The position numbers were made by a program, and so were the translations under genes. DNA of 64,000 nucleotides from Thiosocius sp963753845. Its GTDB lineage: Bacteria; Pseudomonadota; Gammaproteobacteria; Chromatiales; Chromatiaceae. The notes under the pieces were generated by a model. It worked only from the letters and a program-made list of their open reading frames with translations, was not told the DNA's origin and searched no databases. Positions 52,997 through 62,459 of this stretch are shown here, piece after piece; within the stretch, counting starts at the first letter, position 1, and every line of letters starts with the position of its first letter. Where the stretch lies: the NCBI GenBank assembly GCA_963753845.1, contig CAVWEI010000025.1, forward strand, positions 62,001 to 126,000, read 5' to 3'.

Positions 52997-53613
52997 TGCA
53001 AGAGGTCAATCTTTACCGGGGCCACGAGGCCAGAAGTGCGGTCAGCGCGGGCGGCAGACGCCTGTTTTTCTCCGCGGTAGGGGCAATGGTGGCGGTGCTG
53101 GTGTTGGCGCTGGCGGGTGAACTGTATCTGGCCGGGGTCCGCGCAGACAGGGCCTTGGTTGCCGAAAACCTGCGTCTACACGAGGTCAAATTAGCAGATT
53201 TCAAACAAACTCTCGCAAGCCCCATGCCCGACCCCTTCCTGGAGTCGGAACTGGCCCGCCTGCGTGAGGCCCGCATCCGGATCGATGCCAACCTCGTGGC
53301 GATCGGCGAGCAGCGGGGACTCGAGAGCAATGGCTTTTCGACTTTCTTCGGTGGACTCGCACGCAACACGCTGGAAGGCCTCTGGTTCCGAAACGTCGAA
53401 ATTGCAGCCGGTGGATCTGAGCTGTTGCTCAAGGGTCAGACCACCGAACCGGCCCTGGTTCCGCGTCTTTTGCAGACACTGGCAACGGAGGACGCATTTG
53501 CCGGGCGTACCTTCCGCAAGGTGACCTTTGAACGCCGCGAACACGAGGGTGGCACATTGGTCGACTTCGAACTGCGCAGCGCGGAGTCAGAGGATGTCGA
53601 TGATGCAGGCTAG
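52984..53613 (+). CDS. MSHA assembly protein, PilN-like
   Basis: A bitopic inner-membrane protein of 209 residues. QEVNLYRGHEAR at the N-terminus is the PilN hook that binds PilM-like MshI. A membrane segment follows (FFSAVGAMVAVLVLALAGEL), then a periplasmic coiled coil and PilN domain (LARNTLEGLWFRNVEIAAGG). It is encoded as a separate gene, although in several genomes it is counted as part of MshI. The ATG at 52984 lies within the end of mshI. It overlaps mshJ by 20 bases. Confidence 0.87.
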   Translation: MGGLVQEVNLYRGHEARSAVSAGGRRLFFSAVGAMVAVLVLALAGELYLAGVRADRALVAENLRLHEVKLADFKQTLASPMPDPFLESELARLREARIRIDANLVAIGEQRGLESNGFSTFFGGLARNTLEGLWFRNVEIAAGGSELLLKGQTTEPALVPRLLQTLATEDAFAGRTFRKVTFERREHEGGTLVDFELRSAESEDVDDAG

Positions 53614-54267
53614 ATGGCAGCAGTGGCTTGAGAAATTCGCCAGGCTGAGCGCGCGGGAGCGTGCCCTGATACTGCTCGCGATTTTTGCAGTGACCTACCA
53701 GTGGCTGACCTGGTGATACTCGACCGGCAGTTTCAGCAAATCCAAAAACTCAACGATGCGATAGCACAGGACAATCGCGCGATCGTCGATCTGAACAATG
53801 AGCTCAATGAGCTCGCGACCCGTGTGCAGGATGACCCGAACAGGAAGATGCGCGATCAGATAAAGATCGCACGCGCGGATCTGGATGCACTGCAATCTCG
53901 CCTTGTGGCGGCCACCGGCGAGCTGATCTCGCCCCAGGATATGGCGCGTTTCCTCGAAGAGCTTCTGGTGCAGGAAAGCGAGCTCACTATGCTTCGCCTG
54001 CAGACCCTGGATGCCAAGCCATTGCTGGTTGCGCAGTCGGATGAGGGAAAAGCCGCTTCTCCGGAGCCGGCGTTGCACCGGCATGGATTTGCCATCGAAT
54101 TCTCGGGTGGATACCTGGCCACGCTGCGATATCTGGAGTCGCTGGAGAAACTGCCCTGGCGCTTCTTCTGGGACAGCGTGAGCTACGAGGTCCTGGATTA
54201 TCCGAAAAGCGTGGTGCGCCTGAAGCTGCATACCCTGAGTCTGTCGGAGGACTGGATCGGTGTCTGA
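53594..54267 (+). pseudogene. mshJ: MSHA assembly protein MshJ (PilO-like), one frame break
   Basis: PilO-like bitopic protein. The N-terminal part WLEKFARLSARERALILLAI is read in one frame up to a TGA at 53714-53716. The continuation VILDRQFQQIQKLNDAIAQD and the whole periplasmic domain lie in another frame from about 53701. A one-base change near 53703 joins the membrane segment (AIFAVTYQ) to ADLVILDRQF and gives about 224 residues, as expected. Since the genes on both sides are intact, a sequencing error is likely, but a real mutation would break pilus assembly. Its end overlaps mshK by 8 bases. Confidence 0.8.
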
Positions 54268-54646
54268 AATGCCATTGATCTGTCGGGGCCTGGGCATCGC
54301 CATGGTGAGCTTGTTCCTGGCCTGGCCAGTTCGTGCGGATTCGGAACGACCCCTTTTCGATCCCACCCGGCCAGGTGGCTGGCAGGCTTCAGGTTCGGGA
54401 TTGGTCGAATCCACGAAACAGCCACTGGGTGCACTCACATTGCAGGGGACTTTCAGCCAGGCCGGTGTGAGAAGCGCGATGATCAGCGGCCGGCGCGTAT
54501 CCGTGGGAGACGAGATATCCGGGGCCGAGGTGATAGAAATCGACAAGCACAAAGTGACTCTGCAGATTGGTGGAGAAACCGTGGAGCTGGCATCCGTCGT
54601 GCCTGAAGTGAAGTCGCCCGCAGACGTGAAAGGGGATGGCAGATGA
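54260..54646 (+). CDS. mshK: MSHA assembly protein MshK (PilP-like)
   Basis: A small periplasmic or membrane-anchored protein of 128 residues with an N-terminal hydrophobic segment (LGIAMVSLFLAWPVRADS). The HR-like domain contains LFDPTRPGGWQ, LTLQGTFSQAGVRSAMISGR and VTLQIGGETVELASVVPEV. It corresponds to PilP/GspC, linking the inner platform to the secretin. The start may be GTG at 54260 (overlapping mshJ) or ATG at 54269. Its stop overlaps the mshL ATG by 4 bases. Confidence 0.87.
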   Translation: MSEMPLICRGLGIAMVSLFLAWPVRADSERPLFDPTRPGGWQASGSGLVESTKQPLGALTLQGTFSQAGVRSAMISGRRVSVGDEISGAEVIEIDKHKVTLQIGGETVELASVVPEVKSPADVKGDGR

Positions 54647-56301
54647 GGTGGTTGTTGATAGTGGCGATGCTGGTCACTGCATCCGGGTGTCTGACGACGA
54701 CGGCAAAGCAGGCCACCACGGTCGACTTGATGAAGGAGTCGTTGAAACAGGCGGATGCCGATGCCACTTCACGCCGTAGCGCACCCCCCCCGGAGGTCAC
54801 TGCATCCCTGATGCCGGCGATGAACATCCAGCTCGGCGGTGGACGCGCCGACATCAGGCAACGTCGTTTCGACGTGAACGTCAATGGCCTGCCGGCACGC
54901 GACTTCTTCATGGGCCTGGTGGATGGCACCAGCTACAACATGGTTGTGCATCCACAGGTCGGCGGAGAGATCTCGCTGGTCCTGAAGAATGTCACCATCC
55001 CGGAAGTGATGGCGGTGATGCGCGACGTCTACGGGTACGAATACGACCAGACGGCAAGCGGTTTCTACGTGCTGCCGGTGCGTATGCAGACACGCATGTT
55101 CCAGGTCAACTATCTGAACATGCAGCGCAGTGGCAATACCGAAATGACGGTAAGTGGCGGCCAGATAGCCGGGGAGTCCAGTTCAAGTGACAGCGGCAGC
55201 CTGTCCGGTTCCGGCTCGTCTCCCAATTCTGTGCCCTCTTCGAAGGTGGTGACCAGGAGCGACGCGAACTTCTGGGCCGAACTTCGCACGGCGCTCGACA
55301 CCCTGATCCCTGCAGAAGGTGGCAGGTCCGTCGTGATATCGCCGCAGACCGGTGTTGTGATCGTGCGGGCTATGCCCAACGAACTACGCGAGGTCGAGAG
55401 TTTCCTGCGCACCACCCAATCCACGCTGCAACGTCAGGTGATCCTTGAGGCCAAGATCATGGAGGTCATCCTCAATGATGGTTTCCAGTCGGGTATCAAC
55501 TGGTCCAAGGTCGCGAGCCTCGGCGATGGTAAGTCCATCACGTTCGGTCAAACCGGAACGGATATTTCGAGAGGTGACGGCCTCGGCGTTGACGGTGGGG
55601 TGTTTTCGATTGCGATAGACGCAGGAAGCTTCACTGCCTTCATCCAGCTTCTGGAGACTCAGGGCAATGTGCAGATCCTTTCGAGTCCGCGGGTGGCCAC
55701 CCTCAACAACCAGAAGGCCGTGATCAAGGTCGGCCAGGACGAGTACTTCATCACCGATGTGTCGACCACGGCGACGACCGGTGACAACCCCCTGGTATCA
55801 CCGAACGTCACGTTGACACCCTTCTTTTCCGGTATAGCACTGGATGTCACGCCACAGATCGACAATCGGGGCGGGGTGACACTGCATGTGCATCCCTCGA
55901 TAAGCGATGTGCAGGATCAGAACAAGACCTTCTCTATCAACGGTCAGCTCCAGAGCCTGCCGACGGCACAGTCGACGGTCCGTGAGTCAGACAGCATCGT
56001 TTATGCCGTCAGCGGTCAGATCGTCGTTATCGGAGGCCTGATGCAGGAGACGGCTACCGAGGACATCCAGGCACCGCCGGTCCTGGGGGATATCCCGTTC
56101 CTCGGTGCCGCCTTCAGGCAGACCAAACAGCAGTCCAGAAAAAGCGAGCTGGTGATTCTTCTCAAGCCCCTGGTCGTCGATGGTCCCGGTGCCTGGTCAG
56201 GACCCATAGCACAGTCGGAGCGCGCCCTGGATCGACTGGATCGTGGTTTCCACTACGGTGGCAAGAGCGAAGTGTTCGGCAGCAAGGCGGAGAAGCAGTG
56301 A
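54643..56301 (+). CDS. mshL: MSHA pilus secretin
   Basis: Outer-membrane secretin of the MSHA machine, 552 residues. It is a lipoprotein (TASGC, Cys16). The N-terminal secretin ring domain runs about 85-160. A Ser/Gly-rich low-complexity loop follows (about 170-200, SSSSDSGSLSGSGSSPNS). N1-like and barrel domains come next, with RVATLNNQKAVIKVGQDEYF, GGLMQETATED and LGDIPFLGAAFRQ. It is distinct from GspD, so the genome builds two secretin machines from operons only about 20 kb apart. It shares bases with its neighbours at both ends. Confidence 0.94.
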   Translation: MRWLLIVAMLVTASGCLTTTAKQATTVDLMKESLKQADADATSRRSAPPPEVTASLMPAMNIQLGGGRADIRQRRFDVNVNGLPARDFFMGLVDGTSYNMVVHPQVGGEISLVLKNVTIPEVMAVMRDVYGYEYDQTASGFYVLPVRMQTRMFQVNYLNMQRSGNTEMTVSGGQIAGESSSSDSGSLSGSGSSPNSVPSSKVVTRSDANFWAELRTALDTLIPAEGGRSVVISPQTGVVIVRAMPNELREVESFLRTTQSTLQRQVILEAKIMEVILNDGFQSGINWSKVASLGDGKSITFGQTGTDISRGDGLGVDGGVFSIAIDAGSFTAFIQLLETQGNVQILSSPRVATLNNQKAVIKVGQDEYFITDVSTTATTGDNPLVSPNVTLTPFFSGIALDVTPQIDNRGGVTLHVHPSISDVQDQNKTFSINGQLQSLPTAQSTVRESDSIVYAVSGQIVVIGGLMQETATEDIQAPPVLGDIPFLGAAFRQTKQQSRKSELVILLKPLVVDGPGAWSGPIAQSERALDRLDRGFHYGGKSEVFGSKAEKQ

Positions 56302-57224
56302 TGTATCTGGATTTTTTCGGGCTGGCCGAGGCGCCGTTCAGTCTGACCCCGGACACGGCTTTCTACTACAGCAATCCATCGCACCAGGAGGCGCTGAACA
56401 CCCTGCTGGTCGCCCTGCAGATGGGCGAGGGCTTTATCAAGGTCACCGGTGAGGTCGGTACCGGCAAGACCCTGCTGTGCCGCAAGCTGCTGCGCGAGCT
56501 TGCCGAAGACGACGACGTCCTGACGGCCTATATCCCCAATCCGGCACTTACACCGCCGGCATTGCGGTTTTCCCTGGCGGACGAACTTGGCATCAACTAC
56601 CACCGCAACATGGGCCAGCACCGTGTGTTGCAGATGATCAACGACCGCCTGGTCGAGGAAAAAGCGGCCGGGCGTCGGGTGGTCCTGATTGTCGATGAGG
56701 CACAGGCATTGCCAGAGGACTGTCTTGAGGCGGTCAGGCTGCTGACCAATCTGGAAACGGAGAAAAGCAAGCTGGTGCAGGTGGTGCTGTTCGGCCAGCC
56801 CGAGCTTGATACACATCTGGACAGGCCGTCGGTGCGTCAATTGCGGCAGCGGATTACCTTTTCGCACCGGTTGACATCGATGGACGTCAAGGCGGTCTCC
56901 GGCTACCTGGTACACCGCCTTGCGGTGGCCGGTTACCGCGGGCCGCGGCTGTTTGACGCGCCGCTTGTGCGCGAGATGTTCCGTGCCTGCAACGGTGTGC
57001 CGCGGCTGATCAATATCGTTGCGCACAAGTGCCTGTTGGCGTCATACGGCGAAGGCCGGGTCGGAATCAGCCGGCGCCACCTTCGACGTGCCATCGCAGA
57101 TACCGAGTCGCTGCGTCGTCGCCGCGGGCCCGTGAGCCTTAGGCGGGTTTCCATGGCGCTGGCCGGTACCTTTTCCGCCGGTGCCGCCGCATTAGGTGCC
57201 TATGTGCTGATCGGGATGGGCTGA
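56301..57224 (+). CDS. mshM: MSHA biogenesis ATPase MshM (ExeA-like AAA protein)
   Basis: AAA ATPase of the GspA/ExeA type, with start MYLDFFGLAEAPFSLTPDT. Walker A is GEVGTGKT (about residues 49-56), Walker B VVLIVDEAQALPED, and the sensor region FGQPELD. A C-terminal membrane segment (ALAGTFSAGAAALGAYVLIG) anchors it. It lacks the peptidoglycan-binding domain of GspA within this length of 307 residues. It probably helps secretin insertion. The ATG at 56301 overlaps the mshL stop (TGATG), and the stop overlaps mshN by one base. Confidence 0.9.
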   Translation: MYLDFFGLAEAPFSLTPDTAFYYSNPSHQEALNTLLVALQMGEGFIKVTGEVGTGKTLLCRKLLRELAEDDDVLTAYIPNPALTPPALRFSLADELGINYHRNMGQHRVLQMINDRLVEEKAAGRRVVLIVDEAQALPEDCLEAVRLLTNLETEKSKLVQVVLFGQPELDTHLDRPSVRQLRQRITFSHRLTSMDVKAVSGYLVHRLAVAGYRGPRLFDAPLVREMFRACNGVPRLINIVAHKCLLASYGEGRVGISRRHLRRAIADTESLRRRRGPVSLRRVSMALAGTFSAGAAALGAYVLIGMG

Positions 57225-58435
57225 TGAGTCTGCTGAATCAGGTACTCCAGGATCTGGATGACCGCGAGCAGACGCAGGTACGTCAGCCCGTGCGCCTGGC
57301 GGCGGCACCGGAGGCGGTCGTCTACGCCGACGGCCCGGACAAGATCGACGAACGCAACTGGGTGCGGATGGGTGCCTGGTCGGTGGTCGGTGTCGCCGTG
57401 ATGCTGGCTGCCTGGGTCTTTCATGATACGGACAGGGGGGCGCGCGAGCCGGGAGTGCCGGCGCCTTCTGCGGCCGAGGTCGCTGTTGCCGGTAAAGAGT
57501 CGCCGGTTTCCGAACCCGCCAAGACCGTGCACCTGCCGCGGGATGTGCCTGCGCCTGCGGCAGACCCGGTGCCAGCGGTTATTGCGACCCCGGCGAAGAG
57601 GTCCTCCGTGCTTCCCGGCACCATCCCTGCCACTCAAGCCGCGCCGGCGGACGAGGCCGACGTTGTCACGGTCGAAGCGGCGCCCGTGTCAGCCACGGGG
57701 ACGGATGGTGACGCCAAGAACGGCGAGTCTGCCCGGACGGCGGCAGTCGCGGAAGAACACTACCTGCCATTACGCAATGCCGAGATGGCCGAGTTGGAGG
57801 AAGGCCGGCCCGCAAAGGCGCGTCACAAGGCTTCGACGTCCGTCAGCGTGAAGACGGCAAAAGAGTCCGCAACCCAGCCCCTGGAACAGATCCGTCAGGC
57901 GATCGAGGAGGGCGAACTGGCCACGGCCGAGCACCTGTTGCAGCAGCGGCTGGGAGTGGCGCCGAACGATCTCGAAGCACGTGAGCTGTTGATCGGGCTG
58001 ATGCTGCGCGGCCAACGCTATGACAGTGCCCGGCAGCAGCTTGGTCTGGCGCTCTCGCAACATCCAGGTCACGGCAATTTCGTGTTGATCAGGGCGCGGA
58101 TGCTGGCAGAGGATGGTGAAATCGATGCCGCGATAAATTTCCTCGAGGGCGCGCCCGTCGTGTCCAAAGGCCGGGTCGAGCGGCTGCAGATGCTCGGTGC
58201 CCTGTATCAACAGCGTTCCCGGTATGAAGAAGCATTGGAGAGCTACCGTGCCTTGCTGGCTCTGATTCCCGAATCCGGGTCCGTGTGGGTCGGCCTGGCG
58301 ATCAGCCTCGACGGGCTTGGTGACGCAGACGCATTGGACGCCTACAAGCGCGCACTGCAGCTGGGCGGCCTGCCGGCGGCAGCCGCGCATTACGCCCGAG
58401 AGCGGATCGGCCAAATGGAGCCGAACGGTGGCTGA
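57224..58435 (+). CDS. mshN: MSHA biogenesis TPR protein MshN
   Basis: Bitopic protein of 403 residues. The N-terminus MSLLNQVLQDLDDRE is the conserved MshN start. A membrane segment (about 50-68), a Pro/Ala-rich periplasmic linker of about 150 residues, and at least four TPR-like helical repeats from about 220 follow (AEHLLQQRLGVAPNDLEARE, YEEALESYRALLALIPESG). It probably scaffolds assembly of the machine. It overlaps the frame of the following ATPase only if the GTG at 58428 is used. Confidence 0.88.
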   Translation: MSLLNQVLQDLDDREQTQVRQPVRLAAAPEAVVYADGPDKIDERNWVRMGAWSVVGVAVMLAAWVFHDTDRGAREPGVPAPSAAEVAVAGKESPVSEPAKTVHLPRDVPAPAADPVPAVIATPAKRSSVLPGTIPATQAAPADEADVVTVEAAPVSATGTDGDAKNGESARTAAVAEEHYLPLRNAEMAELEEGRPAKARHKASTSVSVKTAKESATQPLEQIRQAIEEGELATAEHLLQQRLGVAPNDLEARELLIGLMLRGQRYDSARQQLGLALSQHPGHGNFVLIRARMLAEDGEIDAAINFLEGAPVVSKGRVERLQMLGALYQQRSRYEEALESYRALLALIPESGSVWVGLAISLDGLGDADALDAYKRALQLGGLPAAAAHYARERIGQMEPNGG

Positions 58436-58451
58436 TCCGGGCAGGTACAAC

Positions 58452-60170
58452 ATGGCAGCCGGTGCAACCATGCCACGGCGCAAGATCCGGATCGGCGACA
58501 TGCTGGTCAGTAACGGGGTCATCAGCGAGGTACAACTGATGACCGCGCTGTCGGAGCAGAAGAAGACCGGGCAGAAGCTGGGCAACACCCTGGTCGATTT
58601 GGGTTTCATCGACGAGAAACGCCTGCTTCAGTTCCTGTCACAGCAGCTGCAGATCCCTCTGATCGATGTTGCCGGCATGCGCGTGGACAACGAAGTGGTA
58701 CGCCTGCTTCCTGAGACAGTCGCACGCCGCTACCGGATTGCGGTGCTCGAGAACCGCGAGCACGACGTGCTTCTGGGGATGGCGGATCCCACCGATCTGT
58801 TTGCCTATGACGAGGCCAGCCGCTTGCTGAAAAAGCGCGTCAGCCAGGCAGTGGTGAGAGAGTCCGATCTTTTGCGCATGCTGGGACGCTGGTACCAGGA
58901 TCAGGAGGAACTCAACGACCTGGCCGGTGAGCTGCACCAGGAACTCTCGGAGGGTGATGTCGATCTGCAGCGAATGCTCACGACGATCACCGCCGAAGAT
59001 GCTCCGGTCGTGCGGTTGCTGCAGAAGCTGTTTGACGAGGCGATCCAGCACAAGGCCTCGGATATCCATATCGAGCCCGAGGAGCGTGTGCTGCGGATCC
59101 GGCAGCGCATAGACGGGGTCCTGCATGAACGGGTCATGAACGAGGTGCGCATCGCGTCGGCACTGGTGCAGCGGCTCAAGCTGTTGGCCAATCTCGACAT
59201 CTCGGAAAAACGCCTGCCGCAGGACGGTCGCTTCAATATAAAGGTGAAGAGCCACCAGGTGGACGTGCGTCTGTCGACCATGCCGGTGGCCTTCGGTGAA
59301 GCGGTGGTGATGCGGCTGCTGGACCAGACCTCGGGAATCCTCGGTTTCGAGCAGCTGGGCATGCCCGACGCCACACGCGCGCGCCTGCGCAGCATCATCC
59401 GTCGGCCGCACGGCATGTTGCTCGTGACCGGTCCGACAGGCAGCGGCAAGACAACGACTCTTTACGCGGCCCTGAACGAACTCAACACGCCTCAGAACAA
59501 GATCATCACGGTCGAGGATCCAGTCGAGTACCGGCTGCCACGTGTCAATCAGGTGCAGGTACACGAGCACATCGGCCTGAGTTTTGCGCGCGTGTTGCGT
59601 ACTGCGTTGCGCCAGGACCCGGATATCATCCTGGTCGGCGAGATGCGGGACCTCGAGACTGCGCAGATCGGCCTGCGCGCGGCGATAACCGGCCATATGG
59701 TTTTATCCACTCTGCACACCAACAGCGCGGTGGGCACCATAAGCCGGCTGGTCGACATGGGAGCCCAGGGCTACGTGATCGCGACCGCGCTGCAAGCGGT
59801 GCTGGCGCAGCGCCTGGTGCGCCGGGTCTGTTCACACTGTGAGGATGACCATTTGCCGGACGAGCACGAATTGGCCTGGTTGGAGACGCGCAAGCAGGGC
59901 GCATCTGCAGATGCCGGGTTCAGACAGGGCAAGGGCTGCGAACGCTGTAACCAAACCGGCTACCAGGGCCGCATCGGGGTCTACGAACTGCTGGAGATGC
60001 GTGGCAATCTGCTGGTTGCCCTGAGAAACCAGGATATCGACGGCTTCGCTGCTGCGGCGGCTGCGGACGCATCCTTCAGGCCGATTGCGGCGACGGCGTT
60101 GGATCTGGCCAAGGCCGGACAGACGAGTCTTGCCGAGGTTATTCGTATTAGCGGCGAGGGTGATTACTGA
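58452..60170 (+). CDS. mshE: MSHA pilus extension ATPase MshE, c-di-GMP binding type
   Basis: PilB/GspE-family ATPase that drives MSHA pilus polymerisation. The N-terminal MshEN domain contains both long cyclic-di-GMP-binding half-motifs: RIGDMLVSNGVISEVQLMTA and then KLGNTLVDLGFIDEKRLLQF. The catalytic part has SDIHIEPE, Walker A GPTGSGKTT, EDPVEYR, Walker B DPDIILVGEMRD and zinc Cys pairs (CSHC, CERC). The ATG at 58452 has GCAGG six bases upstream; a GTG at 58428 overlapping mshN and an ATG at 58470 are alternatives. It ends 5 bases before mshG. Confidence 0.93.
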   Translation: MAAGATMPRRKIRIGDMLVSNGVISEVQLMTALSEQKKTGQKLGNTLVDLGFIDEKRLLQFLSQQLQIPLIDVAGMRVDNEVVRLLPETVARRYRIAVLENREHDVLLGMADPTDLFAYDEASRLLKKRVSQAVVRESDLLRMLGRWYQDQEELNDLAGELHQELSEGDVDLQRMLTTITAEDAPVVRLLQKLFDEAIQHKASDIHIEPEERVLRIRQRIDGVLHERVMNEVRIASALVQRLKLLANLDISEKRLPQDGRFNIKVKSHQVDVRLSTMPVAFGEAVVMRLLDQTSGILGFEQLGMPDATRARLRSIIRRPHGMLLVTGPTGSGKTTTLYAALNELNTPQNKIITVEDPVEYRLPRVNQVQVHEHIGLSFARVLRTALRQDPDIILVGEMRDLETAQIGLRAAITGHMVLSTLHTNSAVGTISRLVDMGAQGYVIATALQAVLAQRLVRRVCSHCEDDHLPDEHELAWLETRKQGASADAGFRQGKGCERCNQTGYQGRIGVYELLEMRGNLLVALRNQDIDGFAAAAAADASFRPIAATALDLAKAGQTSLAEVIRISGEGDY

Positions 60171-60175
60171 GCCCG

Positions 60176-61402
60176 ATGGCCAATTTTGCATACACCGCCA
60201 GGGACCCGCAGGGTGGAGCGCTTCAAGGTGAACTGGAGGCCGGCACCGAACAGCTGGCTGCCGAGCAACTGCTGCGTAGTGGTGTCACCCCGATCCAGAT
60301 CACCCGCTCGCAGGCTGGAACAGCTACCGGCAAAGAACGCAGGCTGCATTTCTCCAGGCCCAGGGTAAGCCTCGAAGAGATCGTCATGCTTGCGCGCCAG
60401 CTGCGCACGCTTTCGAAGGCAGGGGTGCCCATTCTGCGTGGCCTGCAGGGGTTGGCGGACACGACGACGAATCCGACCCTGTCCGAAGCCTTGAGTGATG
60501 TACACCGGCAACTGCACGGCGGGCGCGAGCTCAATGCCGCCCTCGCACGCCACCCAAAGATCTTTTCACCCTTGTTCGTTTCCCTGGTGCGGGTTGGTGA
60601 GAACACCGGCAGGCTGGACGAGGCCTTTGGGCATCTGGCCGACTATCTCGAGGTCGAAAAGGATACCCGCGAGCGGATATCCTCTGCGGTGCGTTATCCC
60701 CTGATAGTGCTGGCCGCCATCCTGGTTGCCCTGGTCATCATGAACATCTGGGTGATCCCGACATTTGCCGAGGCCTTCGCACGCTACAACGCCGAGCTAC
60801 CCCTGATGACCCGGATCCTGATCGGATCTTCGGAATTCTTCGTTGCCTACTGGCCTGGAATGCTGGTTGCGGCAATGTCCGGTTTGTTCACTTTCCGGGC
60901 CTGGACACGCAGCGCCAGGGGCCGGATAAGCTGGTCGGGCTTCCTGCTGCGCGCGCCCCTGGTCGGCAATATCGTGCGCAAGGCGGTACTGGGGCGGTTT
61001 GCGCAGTCTCTGGCGCTGACGATTCGTTCCGGGGTCCCCCTGGTGCAGGCGCTGAGTGTGGTCGCGGACGTCGTCGACAACGCCTATGTCAGCAAAAGGG
61101 TACAGTCGATGCGTACCGGCATCGAGAAGGGTGACAGCATTTCCCGTACCGCGGCGGCCACCGGCCTGTTCACCCCCCTGGTCCTGCAGATGCTCGCGGT
61201 GGGTGAGGAGACAGGCGCCCTCGACCAGTTGCTGGAAGAGACCGCAGAGCACTACCAGGCCGAGGTGGAGTTCGAACTGAAACGCCTCGCGGATGCGATC
61301 GAGCCGATCATGATCGTTGTTATCGGGGTGCTCGTGGCGGTGCTGGCGCTGGGGGTCTTCCTGCCCCTTTGGGACCTGTCCTCGGCTGCCCGTGGGGGGT
61401 GA
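60176..61402 (+). CDS. mshG: MSHA pilus platform protein MshG (GspF/PilC family)
   Basis: Polytopic inner-membrane platform with two GspF domains and three membrane segments (about 175-195, 220-245 and 375-400), 408 residues. Family stretches are ANFAYTARDPQGGALQGELE, RQLRTLSKAGVPILRGLQGL and VGEETGALDQLLEETAEHYQ. It pairs with MshE. It is the last gene of the operon here; the pilins mshB, mshA, mshC and mshD and the usual mshF do not follow. A convergent hydrolase gene starts its 3' end 20 bases later. Confidence 0.93.
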   Translation: MANFAYTARDPQGGALQGELEAGTEQLAAEQLLRSGVTPIQITRSQAGTATGKERRLHFSRPRVSLEEIVMLARQLRTLSKAGVPILRGLQGLADTTTNPTLSEALSDVHRQLHGGRELNAALARHPKIFSPLFVSLVRVGENTGRLDEAFGHLADYLEVEKDTRERISSAVRYPLIVLAAILVALVIMNIWVIPTFAEAFARYNAELPLMTRILIGSSEFFVAYWPGMLVAAMSGLFTFRAWTRSARGRISWSGFLLRAPLVGNIVRKAVLGRFAQSLALTIRSGVPLVQALSVVADVVDNAYVSKRVQSMRTGIEKGDSISRTAAATGLFTPLVLQMLAVGEETGALDQLLEETAEHYQAEVEFELKRLADAIEPIMIVVIGVLVAVLALGVFLPLWDLSSAARGG

Positions 61403-61422
61403 TCGCCTTTTCAGACCACCAG

Positions 61423-62382
61423 TCAGGGTGCCCCGCGCATCCACTCGGCCACACGGCGCTCGGCATAGTAGTCGGCCCGGCCGGGAAAGCGGCCCGACAC
61501 GAATCCGACGTGCCCGCCGGCCTGCGGGATCTCCAGGAACACCTGCTCGGGTAACTCGTCCGATTCGGGCGGCGTGTCTGGAAACATGAAGGGATCGCGG
61601 CGGGCGTGGAGTATCAGTGTCGGGACACGTATCGCCGGGATGAACTGACGGCTGCTGCAGCGTTGGTAGTAGTCGTCCACGCCGTCGAATCCATGCAGCG
61701 CGGCGGTGACCTGGTCGTCGAACAGGCGGAAGGTGTCGAGCCGGTCGATATCGATCCTGAGCGGCGACTCGATACGTGAAAACTTTTCGCGGTAGGCCGC
61801 CTTGAGGCTGTTGACCAGGTGGCGCTGGTAAAGCCTCGAAGGCCCTTTTTCGAGGCGCCTGGCCGCGGCATCCAGCTGGAAAGGTACCGACACGGCCGCC
61901 GCGCGTTGCAGAGGCGACCCGGCACCCTGCTCACCCAGCCACTTGAGAAGCACGTTGCCGCCGAGCGATACCCCGACTGCACCGTAGAGTGTCTGGCCAT
62001 AGGTCTGCTCGATGTGCTCCAGGACCCGCTGCGGGTCATCGGTCTTGCCGCTGTGATAGCTGATCGGCAGGCGGTTCGGTTTGCGCCCACAACCGCGAAA
62101 GTGCATCAGGCAGACGCGGAAGCCTTGCCGGTTGAGGTGGTACATCATGCCACTCGCATAGTGCGAATCGATGCTGCCCTGGAGTCCATGAAGCAACAGC
62201 ACGATCGGGCCGGTTTCGGGGCCGGACCAGGCCAGCTCGAGAAAGTCGCCGTCATCGAGCTCCAGTTGCTCCCAGCGGATGGGCAGTTTCCTGCGTCTCC
62301 GGAAGAATGCGGGCCACAAGGTCTGCGCATGGTCCCCGCGCAACCACCAGGCCGGCCGAAACGCACTTTCGATGATCGGCAT
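61423..62382 (-). CDS. YheT-family alpha/beta hydrolase
   Basis: Cytoplasmic hydrolase of the AB-hydrolase-4 group, 319 residues from the ATG at 62382. It has the N-terminal AFRPAWWLRGDHAQTLWPAF typical of this family and the oxyanion region LLLHGLQGSIDSHY. The nucleophile elbow is GVSLGGN, the acid lies in HARRDPFMF, and the catalytic His is in GGHVGFV. It is distributed widely in gammaproteobacteria, and the substrate is thought to be a lipid ester but is not settled. It converges with the MSHA operon. The ATG five codons upstream (62397) is the alternative. Confidence 0.9.
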   Translation of the reverse strand: MPIIESAFRPAWWLRGDHAQTLWPAFFRRRRKLPIRWEQLELDDGDFLELAWSGPETGPIVLLLHGLQGSIDSHYASGMMYHLNRQGFRVCLMHFRGCGRKPNRLPISYHSGKTDDPQRVLEHIEQTYGQTLYGAVGVSLGGNVLLKWLGEQGAGSPLQRAAAVSVPFQLDAAARRLEKGPSRLYQRHLVNSLKAAYREKFSRIESPLRIDIDRLDTFRLFDDQVTAALHGFDGVDDYYQRCSSRQFIPAIRVPTLILHARRDPFMFPDTPPESDELPEQVFLEIPQAGGHVGFVSGRFPGRADYYAERRVAEWMRGAP

Positions 62383-62459
62383 CGGGCTAGCCCGCATCCG
62401 TCACCGGCATCCCGGATGCTGGCTGAGGACAGGTGTGGCTGGGCGCCGCGCTGGACTGA

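Noticed and set aside
58638..59696. 352-residue open frame on the minus strand
   Set aside because: It is antisense to the well-supported mshE and has no recognisable motif.
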